A stretch of 64,000 nucleotides of DNA from Odontocerum albicorne (lineage: Eukaryota > Arthropoda > Insecta > Trichoptera > Odontoceridae), in assembly GCA_949825065.1 (NCBI GenBank), contig OX463841.1, forward strand, positions 23,014,916 through 23,078,915, given 5' to 3'. Position numbers and translations under genes: made by a program. Positions 60,441 through 64,000 of the stretch are shown here, piece by piece (positions within the stretch are counted from its first letter, which is position 1; the number at the start of each line of letters is the position of its first letter). Under the pieces are notes generated by a model. The model did not search any database and was not told where the DNA came from. It worked only from the letters and a program-made list of their open reading frames with translations.

Positions 60441-61033
60441 GTATTACTGAGGGATAGTAACATTTACTAGGATTTTTTTTCATATAAAACACCACGAACG
60501 CTTTAAAAAACTTTGTCATTAAATTATTTTCTTTTTTTATATATTATTAAAAAAACTATAATTGTTCCTACGATTATACTATATTACCACAATTAAACTA
60601 TAAATTGAATAGTTATTATATACATGCGCTCTGACAACTCGAATGACATTATTATATAATTGAAATGGGAGTAATTGTAACAAATGAAGGCTGAAATCCG
60701 TCCCATGTTCCCTCGAGCTGGTAGCCAGCGGTCAGGCATTACGTTCCGTCCCCTGATATCCTGATATAACCGCGAGCTGCCCACAGAACACACCCTCAAA
60801 TTTGGGAAAGGAAGCACGCGCACAATAAACATGCCATCAAATTCGCATCACCTGTCACCTTCTTATCACTTCAACTTTCTATACGATTTACCAAGTGAGA
60901 TACAGACGAATAAAATTTTGCGACGCGTCGGAAAAATTAGACTTTCTTGAAGATACATGTTAGGAAAGCATAAAACAATCCATGGCTGATATGTGGCAAT
61001 GGCAATACTAAACAATATAACCGGTATATTATA
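60441..61033. other. No gene; GC-rich islet at 60690-60840
   Basis: The islet has chance open frames and no recognised identity. Confidence 0.45.
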
Positions 61034-61035
61034 TA

Positions 61036-61979
61036 CGAGGCATATCCAGAAAGTAAGTGTACTGAATTTTTGTAGGTTACAATTTTTTTTATTTAAACAA
61101 AAAAATTACGTGGTTACCGTAGTACATATGTAAGCTATTTTTCGATATAGTCGCCATTCCTCTCAATGCAGGTGGTGAAGCGGGGTATCAACTTTTTGAT
61201 GCCTTCCTCGAAGTAGTTTCCCGCCAACCCCTCCGTCCACTTCTCCACCTCCTCGTCGGTTGAAAACCTTTTTCCACCCATGTGCAGCTTCAGGGAGGTA
61301 AAGAGATAGTAATATGAAGGTGCTAGGTCAGGGGAATGCGCGGGATGGTTCAGGACATCCCATTTAAACGAGGCGAGCAGTTCCTTCGTGGCGTTGGCCG
61401 TGTGTGGTCTGGCATTGTCGTGCAGCAGGCAGACTCCCTTTGTCAGCATGCCTCTCCTCTTGTTCTGAATCGCCCTCCGCAATTTTTTTAGGGTCTCACA
61501 GTATCTTGCAGAGTTGATGGTCTCCTCTTGAGGAATATATTCAATCTACGATCGTCACGGAGCGCATTTTCGATTTTTTCCACAATTTCGTCAGTCACAA
61601 TTGAAGGTCTTCCGCTCCTCTGATCATCATGCACAGACGTACGACCGTTTTTAAACTCGCGACACCACTTGTACACACTCGTACGATTCATAGCTTTATC
61701 ACCATATGCAGTTTTCACCTCATTATAAACCTCAACCGGAGGTTTTCCCTTCCAAACGAGATAACGGATGACGCCGCGTATTTCGCACTTGGCGGGAGAT
61801 TGGATTGACATTTTTCACAAAACGTGTTGTCGCGTCGACACTTCTCAACGTACTGACCTCGAACCGGTCTCGTTGCGGAGGGGAAGGGTCAGGCTACACG
61901 GAAGTGTAGCCAACATGTTGAAAATAAAATCCATCCGGTCGTGAGAGCCTCAGTACACTTACTTTCTGGATACGCGTAG
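61036..61979 (-). mobile_element. Mariner family B, second internally deleted copy
   Basis: 944 bp between TA pairs at 61034-61035 and 61980-61981. The ends cgaggcatatccagaaagta (left) and ctacgcgtatccagaaagta (right, complemented) match the copy at 30557. The orientation is opposite. Confidence 0.93.
61135..61811 (-). pseudogene. Mariner family B transposase with central deletion
   Basis: N-terminus MSIQSPAKCEIRGVIRYLVW through FKNGRTSVHDDQRSGRPS and ENALRDDRRL. It is then fused out of frame near 61550 to the region before TINSARYCETLKKL, so the first catalytic aspartate region is missing. The second aspartate is present in HDNARPHTA. The third position reads SPDLAPSYYYLF, with Y in place of the usual D of SDY. 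The C-terminus IERNGDYIEK is intact. This deletion differs from that of the 30557 copy. Confidence 0.9.
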
Positions 61980-61981
61980 TA

Positions 61982-63445
61982 TCTTACATCTCGCTCCCCC
62001 GAAACACATTCAATATGATGTTTCAGCTAGAAATGCCTTCTTCTCGAGGTGCCGCCTACTATCGGAAGTCGGCCGCCATCATGACGATCCTTAGCCTGTT
62101 CACTGTATCCCGGAACAACTCACTAGATCTGTAATCAAACCATTCCCGCAAATTCTTAAGTCAGGTGCTTCATTTGCCATTTATTTTTCTCTGGATAATC
62201 AATAGCATTATAATGTATCTTGCCTTTCAGTATATAACCGAGATAATGCACCTTGCGAATCTTTACAGTTCAAAGCAAATACTTCCACATTTATAACACA
62301 ATCTGTGCGTCTGTAGATTCACATTCCAAAAGCCTCGATCCTTTGTGGTGTTTCGTGGTTCAGTTTTGACGCCTCCACTTCAAAGAGAAGAGTCGAGAAT
62401 ATGTAGCAACAGCCAACCAAACGTCCAAGTTTATGTATTGGCTTGTAAATAAAGGCTTTATTTTCATGAAAGTACTTCACGCTATCTCTGTCGTCACGTT
62501 TATTACCTAGAGGTATCACATTTTTCAATTATCCAGGTTCCCAAATACTTGTATTTTTTATACGTTGGAACAATCTTTGCATCGCGGGCGTTATACAAAA
62601 GTATACAATATTCGTCATTTCTCCTGCTTCAAACGATTGTTTTCCTATGGTCGAGCATATGGAATAATCTGTTCCGTATAATTACTTCTTAATGAGCTAT
62701 ATTTCAAATATATAAAGAATATCCATCACTTGAGCAATGAACAACGCGTATTGCATTATTTTTTGTATTATATTCAGCAAGTAGAATTTTGAAAGCGAGG
62801 GAAATGAAATGGTAACAATTATCTAATGGCAGGAAAGCATTTACCCTGATGGCTGTATGTTCCGGCGCCGAACTGCGGGGCAACGTTTTAATCGGAAATA
62901 TTTCCGCGGTGCCCGTCCAAATGGCTGGCGGGTATGATTTACGCGAGCTGAGGTCGTTTTGAGTCTCGCTTTTGATTATGGAATTTCAACAGAAACAACT
63001 ACATGGAATGGACACTCCACTCTGTGAACTCGGACAGAGTAACGTGTCTTGTGTAATGGATAACACCAATTTGTTTGGCCGCCACGACCGAACTGGAAAC
63101 AAATGGCAAGCGGTGGGATCGGCGAATCCGGCAGCTGACAAAATATCTGGTAACGTTGGATTATGTTATCAACCCGCGTGTACTCTGATGCCGTAATCAT
63201 TTCCCTTCAACCTTTTCTTCTGCTGTTTAAATTATCTATGTACTATGGATGAATATAGTTATACAGTATAATAATATTTTGACACATTGAGTTATGTAAT
63301 TTAATCTATTCTCCCTTATCGTAGTTTTGATTAACTTCCTTATTTGAAAATTGTATTCAATGAAATACTTTCAAAGGTGTTGAAAATAGTTTTATCCTTA
63401 TTTTCTTAAAATTAATTTTATCTTAAAATATTTGACCTCCGTAAC
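61982..63445. other. No supported gene; GC-rich patches
   Basis: On the minus strand 62040-62110 reads NRLRIVMMAADF, possibly a retroelement relic. The GC-richer segment 62840-63190 has overlapping frames on both strands (74 codons each) that I cannot assign. Confidence 0.4.
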
Positions 63446-63447
63446 CT

Positions 63448-63728
63448 GACGACTTGCGTGGTCTAGTTAATAAAACACATGTCTTCCGACCCGAGGGTGG
63501 TGGGTTCGATCTTCACTAGTACCTATTTTTTTAAAGTAGGGTTCCAGTCTGATTTTCACTTAAGGTCTCTTTAACATTTTAATGTTTGGTCAAAATATTA
63601 TTGTCACATGTCAATATATTGTCACATGGCAATATATTGTCGCATGGTAATATATTGTCGCATGGTAATATATTGTCACATGGCAATAAACTCACCAAGT
63701 TAATTGTATACAACGAAATAATAATACA
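63448..63728 (+). repeat. Family A SINE with internal 18-bp expansion
   Basis: The head is gcgtggtctagttaataaaa, then a B-box-like ggtgggttcgatc. The body is ccagtctgattttcacttaa. The ttgtcacatggcaata block, normally present once, is repeated five times at 63601-63690 with an 18-bp period. The tail caccaagttaattgtataca follows. Confidence 0.88.
63601..63690. repeat. 18-bp tandem repeat inside the SINE, 5 copies
   Basis: Units ttgtcacatgtcaatata, ttgtcacatggcaatata and ttgtcgcatggtaatata start every 18 bp from 63601. Confidence 0.95.
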
Positions 63729-64000
63729 TTATCTTTTTTTAAAATTAAATGATCATTATGTATGTATGATACTCGTAGCTCACTACTTTAATTACCTTTT
63801 TTATATTCTGGTTTGATTGTCCTATTAATCAGTCAAATAATATCAAAATCTTAGTTTGAATTATATTCATAAATAATAATTGAATCATTTAAAAATTAAT
63901 GGAATAGTAAATTCAAAATAATTAGTGCAATGAGACTGAAAATGTACAACGGTAAATTGCATTTTATGTAAATATTGATTGTAATTTGTTTAATCAACCA
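63729..64000. other. No gene; one TACTCGTA at 63770
   Basis: AT-rich end of the window. Confidence 0.5.

Noticed and set aside
742..63728. tRNA genes at the many B-box-like sites
   Set aside because: None folds into an evident cloverleaf with paired acceptor stem. All share the same downstream SINE body.

Overview
The window is AT-rich nuclear DNA of an arthropod, most likely an insect. It has spliced GC-rich exons in AT-rich non-coding DNA, tRNA-derived SINEs, many decayed non-LTR retrotransposons, and several Tc1/mariner families of insect type. I cannot name the species. No bacterial operon, CRISPR array, rRNA or free-standing tRNA gene is visible.

The only host gene I can support is a + strand RPUSD2-type RNA pseudouridine synthase, called RluA-1/RluA-2 in Drosophila. 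It appears as two internal exons, 18510-18597 and 50985-51207. They join in phase through a codon split by a 32.4 kb intron. The 5' exons and the catalytic-domain exons are not seen, so everything else here reads as intron or flank.

Layout: 1-18.5 kb holds a LINE reverse transcriptase next to a 200-N gap, SINEs, a 111-bp tandem array that is open in frame, a long decayed R4/Dong-like LINE, a pogo-like MITE and a full-length dead mariner. The big intron (18.6-51.0 kb) holds a dense transposon cluster at 20.3-26.2 kb. That cluster contains LINE pieces, a Tc3-like element, a Tc1-like element with a nested LINE derivative flanked by a 10-bp target duplication, and a mariner. Next come two more mariner families, then a 71-bp satellite of about 45 units at 34.7-39.2 kb. 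This satellite is split by an apparently intact mariner whose 344-aa transposase is fully open. The intron also carries further LINE tails and two minisatellites. After the second exon (51.2-64 kb) there are two more minisatellites, SINEs, LINE tails and a second copy of the deleted mariner family B.

The most unexpected signal crosses all these units. The octamer TACGAGTA (or its complement TACTCGTA) occurs 28 times independently, plus once in each of five units of a minisatellite, against about 2-3 expected from base composition. The flanks are unrelated, and the core is exactly TA-CGAG-TA. That is the known excision scar of the Tc1-family transposon Minos, although no Minos copy is seen here. 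I propose the window is scattered with excision footprints of a Minos-like element, including one apparent double footprint.
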